Assembly (NCBI GenBank): GCA_000746015.1
Contig: JQKK01000021.1
Coordinates: 1-64,000 of the forward strand
Source of the DNA: Lachnospiraceae bacterium MA2020
Lineage (GTDB): Bacteria; Bacillota; Clostridia; Lachnospirales; Lachnospiraceae
Reading direction: 5' to 3'
DNA: 64,000 nucleotides
Shown: positions 1-8,857 of the stretch, piece by piece
Numbering within the stretch: the stretch's first letter is position 1
Layout of the letters: every line of letters starts with the position of its first letter
Notes under the pieces: model-generated
Seen by the model: only the letters and a program-made list of their open reading frames with translations
The model's database searches: none
What the model was told of the DNA's origin: nothing
Program-made: the position numbers and the translations under genes

Positions 1-187
<187 letters not shown>

Positions 188-414
188 GTTTGTCCTGTTT
201 CAAGATCAGCTAGCTAATTAAATTCGCTTGCGTTTCTTAAAACCGTTTACTGTTGGTTTTCATTCTCTGAAACCTTTGTGATTTTTATCAAATCTCAAAT
301 GGATTTTCAGGGTTGCATTGCTGTTTGTTTGTCAATGTTCAATCGCCTTTAAGCTCTCTGTTTATCAAGCTTTCAGGCTTTCGTGTCGACCGCTTTGTCG
401 CGGCGACATGTGTT

Positions 415-443
415 ATAATATCACCCCACAAGTCATCTGTCAA
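415..443 (-). promoter_or_regulatory. rRNA operon promoter (-35/-10)
   Basis: On the minus strand TTGACA (438-443) and TATTAT (415-420) are separated by exactly 17 bp and face the 16S gene. This leaves a leader of roughly 220 nt before the mature 16S start. The perfect -35 and optimal spacing suit a strong stable-RNA promoter. I see no gene in 188-507; that stretch is the rRNA leader and promoter. Confidence 0.75.
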
Positions 444-507
444 CAACTTTTTTGAGAAATTTTTATTTTTTTTATATTTTTATATTTCATAGTCTCAAAT
501 CAAAGAA

Positions 508-543
508 AAAAGCCCGATAAATCAACGTTTACCGAGCCTTTAA
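508..543 (-). terminator. Rho-independent terminator after cvpA
   Basis: The minus-strand transcript forms a stem of about 12 bp (528-540 with 510-521, one bulged G) followed by a U run, about 30 nt beyond the cvpA stop. It closes the long dnaX-to-cvpA operon and separates it from the rRNA promoter. Confidence 0.7.
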
Positions 544-570
544 ATAACGCACATATTTATAGTTATGATC

Positions 571-1254
571 CTATAGTACAAATCTTAAAAAAATATTATT
601 ATCATAAATAAATGCTAAAAACGCATTTGATTCTACAAGATTAAAAAACTGATTTCCTATATCATCACCTGTGAATATAGTCATGAACAGGAAAAATAAA
701 GATACTATTATGAATCCTTCTGCAAACCCTACCGCAGCACCCATTATCCTGTTTATCCCATGAAGTATGGGTATCTTATCTATGACATCAAATATTATCG
801 TAATGGACCTGAAAAGAAATTTTATCAATAGAAAAATTATCACAAGTGCAATTATCCGTATTATCAGTCGTGCTAAAAATCCAACGATATATTCGCCAAA
901 GACGTTTACCAGTATCTGGGTATAGCCATCCGACGTATTATTTTCGATCAAGAAGGATTTTATCATTTTGGGTATGGAGTAAGAATTGATCAGCTCCGTC
1001 TGCCCTGCGGCATCAACACTTGATACTGTTCCTGACAGAAAAGCACTCTCCAGTTTATCATATATTATGTTATATACCTGCGTATGATTTATAAGCGCAT
1101 CAGAAATGACCGGAGTCATATATGATACAAGAAATAACGCAAGAAGTGTAGATATCAGTGAAAAGATCACTCTAAAAAAACCTTGCCGTGCTCCGTTGAT
1201 GACAAAATATGCCAGGACTGCGAGCACAGCAATTAATAAATATTCTGTAGTCAT
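571..1254 (-). CDS. CvpA family membrane protein
   Basis: This 227-residue integral membrane protein has four hydrophobic segments (about residues 5-22, 28-48, 123-148 and 170-197) with a soluble loop between the second and third. That is the CvpA/colicin V production family layout. E. coli CvpA is linked to colicin V export and envelope homeostasis; the role here is unproven. I chose the ATG at 1254 over an in-frame TTG six bases upstream. There is no clear Shine-Dalgarno and the previous stop lies 2 nt away, so translation is probably coupled to the DUF5711 gene. It is the last gene of the dnaX operon. Confidence 0.8.
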   Translation of the reverse strand: MTTEYLLIAVLAVLAYFVINGARQGFFRVIFSLISTLLALFLVSYMTPVISDALINHTQVYNIIYDKLESAFLSGTVSSVDAAGQTELINSYSIPKMIKSFLIENNTSDGYTQILVNVFGEYIVGFLARLIIRIIALVIIFLLIKFLFRSITIIFDVIDKIPILHGINRIMGAAVGFAEGFIIVSLFFLFMTIFTGDDIGNQFFNLVESNAFLAFIYDNNIFLRFVL

Positions 1255-1256
1255 AT

Positions 1257-2438
1257 TCAATTCAGGCGTATCATCTGTGTGATGTCGCGATTTACAAGCA
1301 GATATTTTTCGGGTGTTGAAGTAGTTGTCATAAGCAATACTGAGTCCTCAAATTTACCAGAATACTTCTCAAAGCCTCGTTTATTAATTATAAGGCATTC
1401 GCCCTCATTATATATCAATATGCGATTTTTACTTATCTGAATATCGGTATAATTGAGCTCAAAACCTTTTTCCAAAATTAATTTTCCTTTTGGATTATAC
1501 AGGTTTAACTTATAAGAATCATGGTTTTTATTGTCCCTAAATACTATAGCTATCGTCTGGTCCCCGTAAAATACTGACTGAACCTCATTTTCAAACTCTA
1601 TATCAGACAAAACCTCAGGCTTTTGGCCACCACCAAATGTAACCATCCTTGTATCACCTATAGCTACCGCTGCACCATCACTTAGAAACTTAATCCTTGG
1701 AAAAATAGCATCTTTATAATCATATCCACTGACATAATTGTCAACTTCATTCTGACCCACCTCACCAAAATTATAAAATGCTATTGAAGAAACAAGCTCT
1801 CCTTCATCCATACGTACATATGATACGCCAAGAAGCGTACCATCAGGTGAAAGACTGATATCTATAGGATATCCGCTTTGCGTCATCGTACACTTTAACT
1901 CTGCAAGCTGAACTCCATTGCGGTCATAAACGTTTATCCTTGTAGCTCCACTATCCTCAAGAACTGCTGCCACTACTCCCTGCGCCGCAACCGTAAAATC
2001 CATTATAGGAAGTCTGGTATCTATCGTGCTTTGATTTCCTTTGTCATCTACTACTACTATCTGCGTTGAACCCTCGTCACCAAGCGCAACATAATTTTCA
2101 CAGGTGGAAACATGTGGCTTTTGCATCTCATATGTAACATTCCACATTGTCTTGTTCAGACCATTAAAGGCTTCTGCCCCATCTTGACTATACTTTAGCA
2201 CATGACCATTAAAAGTCATATATTGAGCCGTATCAGAATCCGATCTCACTGACTTTGCAGTGATGCTGTAATCAACATACACTTTCCTGTCAAGATAAGA
2301 ATAAACAGCCGTACTCACCGCCAGAACTACAGCTATGATCAATATAGCACGCAGCGCGATCCTGCGCCGGTGCTTATTGACCTGCTCGTCAAAATCATTA
2401 AAATCTTCAGTTTTTGAAACTATTTTAAAATTTGGCAT
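1257..2438 (-). CDS. DUF5711-type membrane-anchored beta-propeller-like protein
   Basis: The 393-residue product has a basic cytoplasmic N-terminus (NKHRRRIALR), one transmembrane helix at about residues 27-47, and a long extracytoplasmic part rich in short beta-strand repeats typical of WD40/YVTN-like propellers. The layout matches the DUF5711 family that I associate with clostridial genomes. No catalytic motif is visible. It lies between galM and cvpA with gaps of 2 nt on each side, so it is translated from the same mRNA. A surface scaffold or sensor role is a guess from topology alone. Confidence 0.7.
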   Translation of the reverse strand: MPNFKIVSKTEDFNDFDEQVNKHRRRIALRAILIIAVVLAVSTAVYSYLDRKVYVDYSITAKSVRSDSDTAQYMTFNGHVLKYSQDGAEAFNGLNKTMWNVTYEMQKPHVSTCENYVALGDEGSTQIVVVDDKGNQSTIDTRLPIMDFTVAAQGVVAAVLEDSGATRINVYDRNGVQLAELKCTMTQSGYPIDISLSPDGTLLGVSYVRMDEGELVSSIAFYNFGEVGQNEVDNYVSGYDYKDAIFPRIKFLSDGAAVAIGDTRMVTFGGGQKPEVLSDIEFENEVQSVFYGDQTIAIVFRDNKNHDSYKLNLYNPKGKLILEKGFELNYTDIQISKNRILIYNEGECLIINKRGFEKYSGKFEDSVLLMTTTSTPEKYLLVNRDITQMIRLN

Positions 2439-2440
2439 AT

Positions 2441-3487
2441 TTAAATTGTTGTAAACTTATAAACTGTTGTGTAATCGTACTTGTTTCCTGCGCTAAAGAA
2501 TGCGCCCTCAAAATCAGGCTCATTTACGCAATTTGGAAAAAACTGAGTTTCAAGACAGAAGCCTGAACGCTTTCCATATACTGCGCCATCTTTGCCCTTG
2601 AGGCCATCGCGAATGAAATTGCCTGCATAGAACTGAACTCCCGGAAGAGCTGAATATACTTCCATCCTGCGGCCGCTATTCCTGTCCTCAGCTACTGCAA
2701 TAAGTCCATTTTCAGGCTCTACTGCATAGTTGTGGTCATATCCGCCTGTAAGATGGAGCTGCTCTGCATCTTCACCGATTCTCTCACCAATAGTATGGAA
2801 CTCTCTGAAATCAAATGGTGTGCCCTCTACATCTGCACACTCACCTGTAGGTATAGAATCAGCCTTAACAGTATTGTACTTTGATGCCAATATCTTAAGG
2901 TACTGACCTTCTATATTTCCGGAATCATGTCCGGCAAGATTGAAATATGTGTGGTTTGTGCAGTTGATAACAGTCTTTTTATCCGATATTCCCTCATAAT
3001 GGATTGAAAGCTCATTGTCCTCAGAAAGACCGAATGTAACCTTCATATCAAGATTTCCAGGGAAGCCGTTTTCTCCGTCAGGACTTGTATAGCTCAATGT
3101 TACACAGTTTCTTCCCTCGTCTGGTGCTGCAACCCACAGCTTTTTATGAAAGCCATTCTCTGAGTCTGAATGAAGATTATTTACACCTTCATTTGCCGGA
3201 ACTGTGATTATCTTGCCATCGATGTCGAAAGAAGCATTTGCTATACGGTTTGAACTTCTTCCAATAGTTGCTCCAAAAAACTCATTGTTTGTAAAATATG
3301 GCTCAACTGTATCATAACCAAGCACTACATCAGCCTTGTTTCCATCCTTATCAGGTACGATAACTGATGTAATGATACCACCAAACTCTGATACTTTAAC
3401 TTCTACACCATTCTGATTCTGAAGAGTGTATAAAAATACATCCTTGCCATCATTTGTCTGTCCAAACAGCTCTTTTTTGATTTCCAT
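2441..3487 (-). CDS. galM: Aldose 1-epimerase (galactose mutarotase)
   Basis: This 348-residue cytoplasmic enzyme interconverts alpha and beta anomers of aldoses such as galactose or glucose. Recognisable GalM features are FGGIITSVIVPDKDG near residue 35, the GRSSNRIANA segment near 77, the catalytic histidine segment NCTNHTYFNLAG near 175, and the catalytic glutamate in GFCLETQFFPNCVNEPDF near 310. Length is normal for the family. The start has a good AAGGAG ribosome site 7-8 nt upstream. It sits between recR and DUF5711 without other galactose genes, so its physiological sugar is not indicated by context. Confidence 0.92.
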   Translation of the reverse strand: MEIKKELFGQTNDGKDVFLYTLQNQNGVEVKVSEFGGIITSVIVPDKDGNKADVVLGYDTVEPYFTNNEFFGATIGRSSNRIANASFDIDGKIITVPANEGVNNLHSDSENGFHKKLWVAAPDEGRNCVTLSYTSPDGENGFPGNLDMKVTFGLSEDNELSIHYEGISDKKTVINCTNHTYFNLAGHDSGNIEGQYLKILASKYNTVKADSIPTGECADVEGTPFDFREFHTIGERIGEDAEQLHLTGGYDHNYAVEPENGLIAVAEDRNSGRRMEVYSALPGVQFYAGNFIRDGLKGKDGAVYGKRSGFCLETQFFPNCVNEPDFEGAFFSAGNKYDYTTVYKFTTI

Positions 3488-3499
3488 TTTCCCATCTCC

Positions 3500-4096
3500 T
3501 TATAATTGAGTGCGCCCCTCCAATGCTCTGAGAAGTGTCACTTCATCTATATTTTCCAAATCTCCTCCAACCGGCACGCCACTCGCTATACGGCTGCATT
3601 TTATGCCCGTCGGTTTGATGAGCTTGCTTATATACATAGCAGTAGTCTCACCTTCAAGACTTGAATTCGTAGCAATTATGACCTCATCGACATCGCCCTC
3701 CAGCCGTCGCATGAGCTCTTTAAGCTTAATATCTCCAGGACCTATGCCAAGCATTGGTGAAATCGCGCCATGAAGGACATGATAAACGCCATCGTACTTT
3801 CCTGTCCTTTCATATGCAGCCAGATCCCGCGTAGTCTCCACAACCATTATAGTTGTATGATCGCGCTTCGCACTTGCACATATTGGACATATCTCATTGT
3901 CTGTAAGTGTAAAACACTCCTTACAGTAATGGATATTGTGCTTTGCATCAAGCAGCGCATTTGTAAGGCGCTGCACATGCTCTTCTGGCTCGTTTACAAG
4001 ATAAAAGGCAAGTCTTGCCGCAGACTTTGCACCAATCCCCGGAAGTGCGGCAAGCTCCTCTATCAGTTTATTTATCTTATCTGAATATAACTCCAT
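3500..4096 (-). CDS. recR: Recombination protein RecR
   Basis: RecR works with RecF and RecO to load RecA at gapped DNA. The 198-residue protein shows, in order, the helix-hairpin-helix (LPGIGAKSAARLAFYLV, about 17-34), a four-cysteine zinc finger (CKECFTL...ICPIC, about 58-73), and a TOPRIM domain starting at IMVVETTRDLAAYE (about 82). Length is typical. It follows ybaB with a 2-nt gap, the classic bacterial dnaX-ybaB-recR arrangement. Confidence 0.97.
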   Translation of the reverse strand: MELYSDKINKLIEELAALPGIGAKSAARLAFYLVNEPEEHVQRLTNALLDAKHNIHYCKECFTLTDNEICPICASAKRDHTTIMVVETTRDLAAYERTGKYDGVYHVLHGAISPMLGIGPGDIKLKELMRRLEGDVDEVIIATNSSLEGETTAMYISKLIKPTGIKCSRIASGVPVGGDLENIDEVTLLRALEGRTQL

Positions 4097-4098
4097 AA

Positions 4099-4446
4099 TT
4101 ACATCAATCCGCCAAGACCGCCTGTAAGCTTGCCCATTGCAGCACTTGATGCCTCATCAGCCTGCTTAAGTGCCTCATTGACAGCTGCTACAACTAAATC
4201 CTCAAGTGTTTCTACATCTTCAGGATCTACAGCCTCAGGGCTGATCTTTACGCTCTTGAGCTCCTTTTTACCTGTAACAGTAACCTCTACAGCTCCGCCG
4301 CCTGCAGCTGCTGTAAACTCTTTTGTCTCAAGCTCTTTTGCGTTCTCTTCCATCTGGCGCTGCATTCTCTGCGCCTGCTTCATAAGATTGTTCATTCCTC
4401 CCGGCATCATGCCCATTCCGCCTGGAAATCCACCTCTTTTTGCCAT
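4099..4446 (-). CDS. ybaB: YbaB/EbfC family nucleoid-associated protein
   Basis: This 115-residue small DNA-binding protein forms dimers that coat DNA. It has the Gly/Met-rich N-terminus ([18 protein letters not shown]) common in Firmicute members, a central [18 protein letters not shown] strand, and the [21 protein letters not shown]-terminal helix. A strong AGGAGG site precedes the ATG. It is flanked by dnaX and recR with 2-nt gaps, as in most bacteria. Confidence 0.95.
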   Translation of the reverse strand: MAKRGGFPGGMGMMPGGMNNLMKQAQRMQRQMEENAKELETKEFTAAAGGGAVEVTVTGKKELKSVKISPEAVDPEDVETLEDLVVAAVNEALKQADEASSAAMGKLTGGLGGLM

Positions 4447-4448
4447 TG

Positions 4449-6029
4449 TTAAAAATCCTCCTGTTGTACTTCTGTTTCTATATCGATGCCATCAAAATTG
4501 ATCAGACTCTTAAGGTCAGGATAATCTTCGTCAAACGGACTATCCGCCTTTTGCATCTCGAGTCTGAATCTGACTTCTTTGCCTATTATTTCATTGATCA
4601 CAGTCTGAAGCTGTTCTGTATTTGGCTTCTCGCTTATGATAGCGTAGTTCATCGCATCTTCAAACACTATGATAAGCTCATCACCCTTCACGGTAGGATG
4701 AGCAAACTTTACCGCACTTCGACACAATTGGTCAAGCTTTTTCAAAATTTTACCCCAATTGCCCGTTACAGCTTCTACATCCTCGGGCAATGCCGGTGGA
4801 AGCGGTACTTTTTCTTTATGAACCACCGGGGCCGCTGCCTGCACATTCTGCACAGGTGCAGCCTTAACGCCATTAGCTATTTCTTTTTCGAGCTTAGCGA
4901 TCCTTTGTTTCATCGATGAAAGGTCTGTCTCCATCTCCGGCTTCATCAGCTTAATTATCGCGATTTCCGTAAGTACTCGCTTTTGTGTCGAATAACGTAT
5001 ATTATTAGATAATTCTGAAAAAATGCGGATAAATCTCATAAGAGTATCAGCATCTATCAGCTTTGCCTCTTCTTTTAATCTGGCGAGGTTTTCACTGGAA
5101 ACATCCACGACGTCTTCCATATTTTCATCAGAAGTGCTTACCAGAAGAAGATTACGCAGATACCACGTAAAGTCTGAGACAAACGCCGTCAGCTCGCGCC
5201 CCTGCATGATCACTTCCTCAAGTATGCCTATGGCGCCAGTCACATTTCCATCCATTATCTGATCGAGAAATCTGCCATATACAGACGTATCTACGGCACC
5301 CAGTACTTCAAGCGCTTTGTCATAAGTAAGCTCCTGCCCAAAGTAAAATGCCATGCACTGATCCAGAAGACTCAGCGCGTCACGCATAGACCCGTCAGCA
5401 CACTTTGCCACAAAACGAAGTGCCTTATCCTCGACCTGCATATTTTCCTGATCAGCAAGCTCTCTCATGCGGTCAACCATCGTATCGATGGTCATCCTGT
5501 GAAAGTCATATCGCTGACATCTCGAAAGTATAGTTATCGGAATCTTATTGACTTCCGTTGTAGCCAAAATAAATATTACATAAGAAGGCGGCTCCTCAAG
5601 TGTTTTCAAAAGCGCATTAAATGCTCCTATTGAAAGCATGTGGACCTCATCTATTATGTAAACTTTAAAACGTCCTTCTGTTGGTGAATATGCTACCTCA
5701 TCCCTGATCTCACGGATATTATCTACACCGTTATTCGAAGCAGCATCTATTTCAATTACATTCATCGAGGTACCGGCTGCGATCGCCCTGCAAGTCGGAC
5801 ACTCACCACATGGGCTTCCGTCTTCCTTGCGGTTTTCGCAGTTCACAGCCTTTGCAAAAAGCTTTGCGACTGTGGTCTTTCCAGTACCTCTTGTACCGCA
5901 GAAAAGATAGGCATGGCCTATCCTCTCTGCTAAAATCTGATTTTTTAATGTTGTAACGATACCGTCCTGACCTTTGACGTCCTCAAATCTGTCCGGACGG
6001 AACTTCCTATATAATGCCTGGTATGCCAT
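4449..6029 (-). CDS. dnaX: DNA polymerase III subunit gamma/tau
   Basis: DnaX is the clamp-loader ATPase of the replisome. The 526-residue protein carries Walker A (GTRGTGKTT, about 44-52), the zinc module with spaced cysteines ([17 protein letters not shown], about 64-80), Walker B (IDEVHML, about 125), sensor 1 (ATTEVNKIP) and the SRC arginine finger (LSRCQRYDF). Domain III follows and then a divergent C-terminal tau-like region. I see no obvious frameshift site for a separate gamma form, although I did not test this systematically. It begins 8 nt after the phosphofructokinase stop. Confidence 0.96.
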   Translation of the reverse strand: MAYQALYRKFRPDRFEDVKGQDGIVTTLKNQILAERIGHAYLFCGTRGTGKTTVAKLFAKAVNCENRKEDGSPCGECPTCRAIAAGTSMNVIEIDAASNNGVDNIREIRDEVAYSPTEGRFKVYIIDEVHMLSIGAFNALLKTLEEPPSYVIFILATTEVNKIPITILSRCQRYDFHRMTIDTMVDRMRELADQENMQVEDKALRFVAKCADGSMRDALSLLDQCMAFYFGQELTYDKALEVLGAVDTSVYGRFLDQIMDGNVTGAIGILEEVIMQGRELTAFVSDFTWYLRNLLLVSTSDENMEDVVDVSSENLARLKEEAKLIDADTLMRFIRIFSELSNNIRYSTQKRVLTEIAIIKLMKPEMETDLSSMKQRIAKLEKEIANGVKAAPVQNVQAAAPVVHKEKVPLPPALPEDVEAVTGNWGKILKKLDQLCRSAVKFAHPTVKGDELIIVFEDAMNYAIISEKPNTEQLQTVINEIIGKEVRFRLEMQKADSPFDEDYPDLKSLINFDGIDIETEVQQEDF

Positions 6030-6037
6030 TTAATCTA

Positions 6038-7111
6038 TTAGTCTCCAAAACTTATTCCGAGCATCTTTGCCTCTTTAACAATAGATGAATCGGGCTCTAC
6101 TTTCTTGAGCTTGCCGGCCACTTCCTCAAGCGGAACTTTTACTATCTCACGATTTCTATAGCCTACCATGAAGCCATAGTGACCTTTAAGAATAAGCTTG
6201 CCGGCCTCAGCTCCAAGTCGTGAAGCAAATACTCTGTCGTATGGACATGGGCTTCCGCCTCGCTGCATGTGTCCAGGAACAGTAACTCTTACTTCCTGAC
6301 CTGTCTTTTTCTTAATCTCCTCAGCTATCTCATAGGATACTGACGGGAACGGGCTGCTTTCAAGCTTTTTCTTATATTCTTTCTTAGAAAGCTTTGCATC
6401 TTTTTTGCTTATAGCACCTTCTGCAACTGCTATGATCGTGAACTTTGATCCGCGCTTCTTACGCTGCTCTATCGCCTCAATAACCTTGTCAATATCATAA
6501 GGGATCTCAGGGATAAGTATGATATCTGCGCCGCTCGCCATTCCTGCGTTGAGAGTGAGATATCCGACTTTATGTCCCATTACCTCTACGATAAATACAC
6601 GTCCATGAGAGTCAGCTGTCGTATGGATATTGTCAATTACGTTGGTTGCTATATCTACCGCACTCTGGAAGCCAAATGTCATATCTGTACCCCAAAGATC
6701 GTTGTCGATAGTCTTTGGAAGTGTAACGATATTAAGTCCTTCTTCTCTAAGAAGGTTGGCTGTCTTGTGTGAGCCATTGCCGCCAAGAATTACAAGACAA
6801 TCAAGATTGAGCTTGAAATAATTGTGCTTCATGGACTCTACCTTGTCGAGACCTTTTTCATCCGGCTCACGGATGGTCTTGAAAGGTGTCCTTGATGATC
6901 CAAGAATCGTGCCGCCACGTGTCAGAATACCGGAGAAATCCGATACATCAAGCATACGATAATTACCGTAGATCAATCCCTGATAACCGTTAAGGAATCC
7001 ATAGATCTCTATCTGCTCGCCGCTGAACATAAGTGACTTAACTACGCCGCGCATTGCAGGATTTAACGCCTGACAGTCGCCGCCGCTTGTAAGCAAACCA
7101 ATTCGTTTCAT
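6038..7111 (-). CDS. 6-phosphofructokinase (phosphoryl-donor type uncertain)
   Basis: It phosphorylates fructose 6-phosphate to the 1,6-bisphosphate in glycolysis. Seen in the 357-residue product are the N-terminal nucleotide loop (LLTSGGDCQALNPAMRG), LGGNGSHKTANLL, LPKTIDNDLWGTDMTFGF, and the substrate segment EVMGHKVGYLTLNAG. At the donor-specificity positions (E. coli numbering) it has Gly104, which favours ATP, but Lys124, the residue usual in PPi enzymes, and Asn replaces Asp103. I chose the ATG at 7111 because GAGGAGG lies 8 nt upstream; an in-frame start 21 nt earlier lacks this. Only 8 nt separate it from dnaX. Confidence 0.9.
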   Translation of the reverse strand: MKRIGLLTSGGDCQALNPAMRGVVKSLMFSGEQIEIYGFLNGYQGLIYGNYRMLDVSDFSGILTRGGTILGSSRTPFKTIREPDEKGLDKVESMKHNYFKLNLDCLVILGGNGSHKTANLLREEGLNIVTLPKTIDNDLWGTDMTFGFQSAVDIATNVIDNIHTTADSHGRVFIVEVMGHKVGYLTLNAGMASGADIILIPEIPYDIDKVIEAIEQRKKRGSKFTIIAVAEGAISKKDAKLSKKEYKKKLESSPFPSVSYEIAEEIKKKTGQEVRVTVPGHMQRGGSPCPYDRVFASRLGAEAGKLILKGHYGFMVGYRNREIVKVPLEEVAGKLKKVEPDSSIVKEAKMLGISFGD

Positions 7112-7211
7112 TGACAAATCCTCCTCATACAATATTTCGTTTTGCCGTCCACCTCAATGATCACTTTCACCTGCCTTCAATCCCTTTGTAAAAGTAATCA
7201 TATACGTTTTA

Positions 7212-7240
7212 ATTATATCCCATTTCGCCCCAAGCGTAAA
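7212..7240 (-). promoter_or_regulatory. Promoter of the pfk-dnaX operon
   Basis: On the minus strand TTTACG (7235-7240) and a perfect TATAAT (7212-7217) are separated by 17 bp, about 100 nt upstream of the pfk ATG. It is back to back with the tRNA promoter on the other strand. Confidence 0.6.
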
Positions 7241-7263
7241 CAATAGAAAAAATGTTTTTATTG

Positions 7264-7293
7264 TTGACTAAATCCCTTAATTGGCGCTATAAT
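7264..7293 (+). promoter_or_regulatory. tRNA-Ser promoter
   Basis: TTGACT (7264-7269) and TATAAT (7288-7293) are 18 bp apart and end 35 nt before the tRNA. This is a near-consensus sigma-70/sigma-A promoter appropriate for a tRNA gene. Confidence 0.75.
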
Positions 7294-7328
7294 TGCATAG
7301 TGTCTGTTGCTTATTATCACAGACTTTT

Positions 7329-7414
7329 GGAGACGTATCGAAGCGGTCATAACGGGGCGCACTCGAAATGCGTTTGCCCTTCGGGGCACGTGGGTTCGAA
7401 TCCCACCGTCTCCG
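7329..7414 (+). tRNA. tRNA-Ser (anticodon CGA)
   Basis: The 86-nt cloverleaf has a 7-bp acceptor stem (GGAGACG with CGTCTCC), an anticodon loop CTCGAAA with anticodon CGA closed by GCGCA/TGCGT, a long variable arm (GCCCTTCGGGGC) as expected for class II serine tRNAs, and the T loop GGTTCGAATCC. The CCA end is not encoded; the discriminator base is G. It decodes UCG. Confidence 0.95.
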
Positions 7415-7424
7415 CTTTTATGGA

Positions 7425-8255
7425 TTATAATTCCATAAGAAAACTCACATTTTCCGGGCAATATTCTATCTGCTCCGAAAATCGTCTCAGTGCCTCTTTT
7501 GTATCTCGCATAAGAGCATCTTCCATAAATACAAAATCAGTGCATATTGCTGCATAATCACATAGTACTTCCCATGAATATTCCTCGCATCTTTCTAACT
7601 GGCGATACAATATATAGCTATATATTCTATTGTAAAGCTTTGCATTATATTCAAGCGTGTATTTTTCTATCTTATCTGTTATCTCTCCGATTTTTCCCTG
7701 AAGTTCTTCAATATGAAGTGTCCAGTTTTCATCTATAGGCTCTGTTTCGGAAAAGATCTCTATAAGCTCTTCCACATCTACTTCAGAAAACTCAGGCGTA
7801 TAAGTAAGGCTTGCTGTAGAAAATACTCTGTTAAACTCTTTGACTTCATCGCCCACAAAAGTTATCGGCTCATCTGTCTCAAGTAAAAGCTCACAAGATT
7901 TCTCGCAGCTCAATCCCACTCCCGCATAGTCAATATTTTGATACTGACCAAAAAATCTTGGATGAAGTGAACATATATCGCATAGTATATCTTCCCCCTC
8001 TTCCAATATCATCTCGCAAAGCCCGCTCTCAAGCAAAAATGGGCACTTTTCATTCTTTAAGATAAAATGCGGCTGACTGCCATCTTCTGGCTCTAAATTT
8101 GCTGCTATGCGCAGCTTATCACCAATTTTACCCTCAAGACTTCGGTAAAATTCTGCTGTATCATCATCGATATCAATTTCCCAGCCCCTGCAGCAGGTAT
8201 GGAAACACATATCAGCCTTACACTCAAACTTCTCATAAAAATCCGGATAGATCAT
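7425..8255 (-). CDS. fliB: Flagellin lysine-N-methylase (FliB family)
   Basis: FliB enzymes methylate lysines on flagellin. The 276-residue product has the family's cysteine signature: CKADMCFHTCCRGWEIDI at residues 12-29 and a second cluster CEMILEEGEDILCDICSLHP followed by RFFGQY, likely binding a metal or cluster. It is shorter than Salmonella FliB (about 400 residues), so the distal helical region is reduced. It starts 2 nt after the trpF stop and ends 10 nt from the convergent tRNA. No flagellin gene is in the window, but two chemotaxis receptors are. Confidence 0.75.
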   Translation of the reverse strand: MIYPDFYEKFECKADMCFHTCCRGWEIDIDDDTAEFYRSLEGKIGDKLRIAANLEPEDGSQPHFILKNEKCPFLLESGLCEMILEEGEDILCDICSLHPRFFGQYQNIDYAGVGLSCEKSCELLLETDEPITFVGDEVKEFNRVFSTASLTYTPEFSEVDVEELIEIFSETEPIDENWTLHIEELQGKIGEITDKIEKYTLEYNAKLYNRIYSYILYRQLERCEEYSWEVLCDYAAICTDFVFMEDALMRDTKEALRRFSEQIEYCPENVSFLMEL

Positions 8256-8257
8256 AG

Positions 8258-8857
8258 CTAAAAATTCCTAACTTTGCTAACAAATTCTTTCATTTTTATT
8301 TCGTCTTTAACGCCCTCAGTTTCTATTCCTGAGCTTACATCCACAGCATAAGGACTAAGTTTTTTTATAGCAGACTCCACGTTTTCCGGAGAAAGACCTC
8401 CGGCAAGAAAATACGGTCTCTTAACCTCCGAGAGCCACTCCCAGTCAAATACACTTCCTGTACCTGCGCCGGAATCTAAAAGAATAAAGTCCGCCGATGA
8501 CTTTTCAGCCGAAACTGCATCTGCACTGCTGGATATCTTGAAAGCCTTTATTAGCGGCTTCTGTGTCTTTTCCCGCAACTTTAATATGTACTCTTCGTCC
8601 TCGCTGCCATGTAACTGCGCTATGTCTATTATATCATTTTCAAGTAATTCCGACACTTTTTCTATGTCTTCATTCACAAACACACCAACAACTTTTATAT
8701 CTTTATTTAAGATTGTTCTTAGCTCTTTTGCCTTTGCAGGTGTGACATAGCGCTTACTTTTATTTGCAAAAACGAAGCCAATATATTCCGGGCAAAGCTC
8801 ATTCACCGCCTCTATATCACATTCGCGTGACAGTCCGCAAAGCTTAATCTTAGTCAT
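8258..8857 (-). CDS. trpF: Phosphoribosylanthranilate isomerase
   Basis: This third-step enzyme of tryptophan synthesis converts N-(5-phosphoribosyl)-anthranilate to CdRP. The 199-residue TIM barrel has the catalytic cysteine in KLCGL (residue 7), the YIGFVFANKSKRYV segment, VGVFVN, LQLHG-like IAQLHGSEDEEYI, the catalytic Asp in LLDSGAGTGSVFDW and the phosphate loop FLAGGLSPENV. It overlaps trpC by one base (TAATG), indicating translational coupling. Confidence 0.96.
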   Translation of the reverse strand: MTKIKLCGLSRECDIEAVNELCPEYIGFVFANKSKRYVTPAKAKELRTILNKDIKVVGVFVNEDIEKVSELLENDIIDIAQLHGSEDEEYILKLREKTQKPLIKAFKISSSADAVSAEKSSADFILLDSGAGTGSVFDWEWLSEVKRPYFLAGGLSPENVESAIKKLSPYAVDVSSGIETEGVKDEIKMKEFVSKVRNF

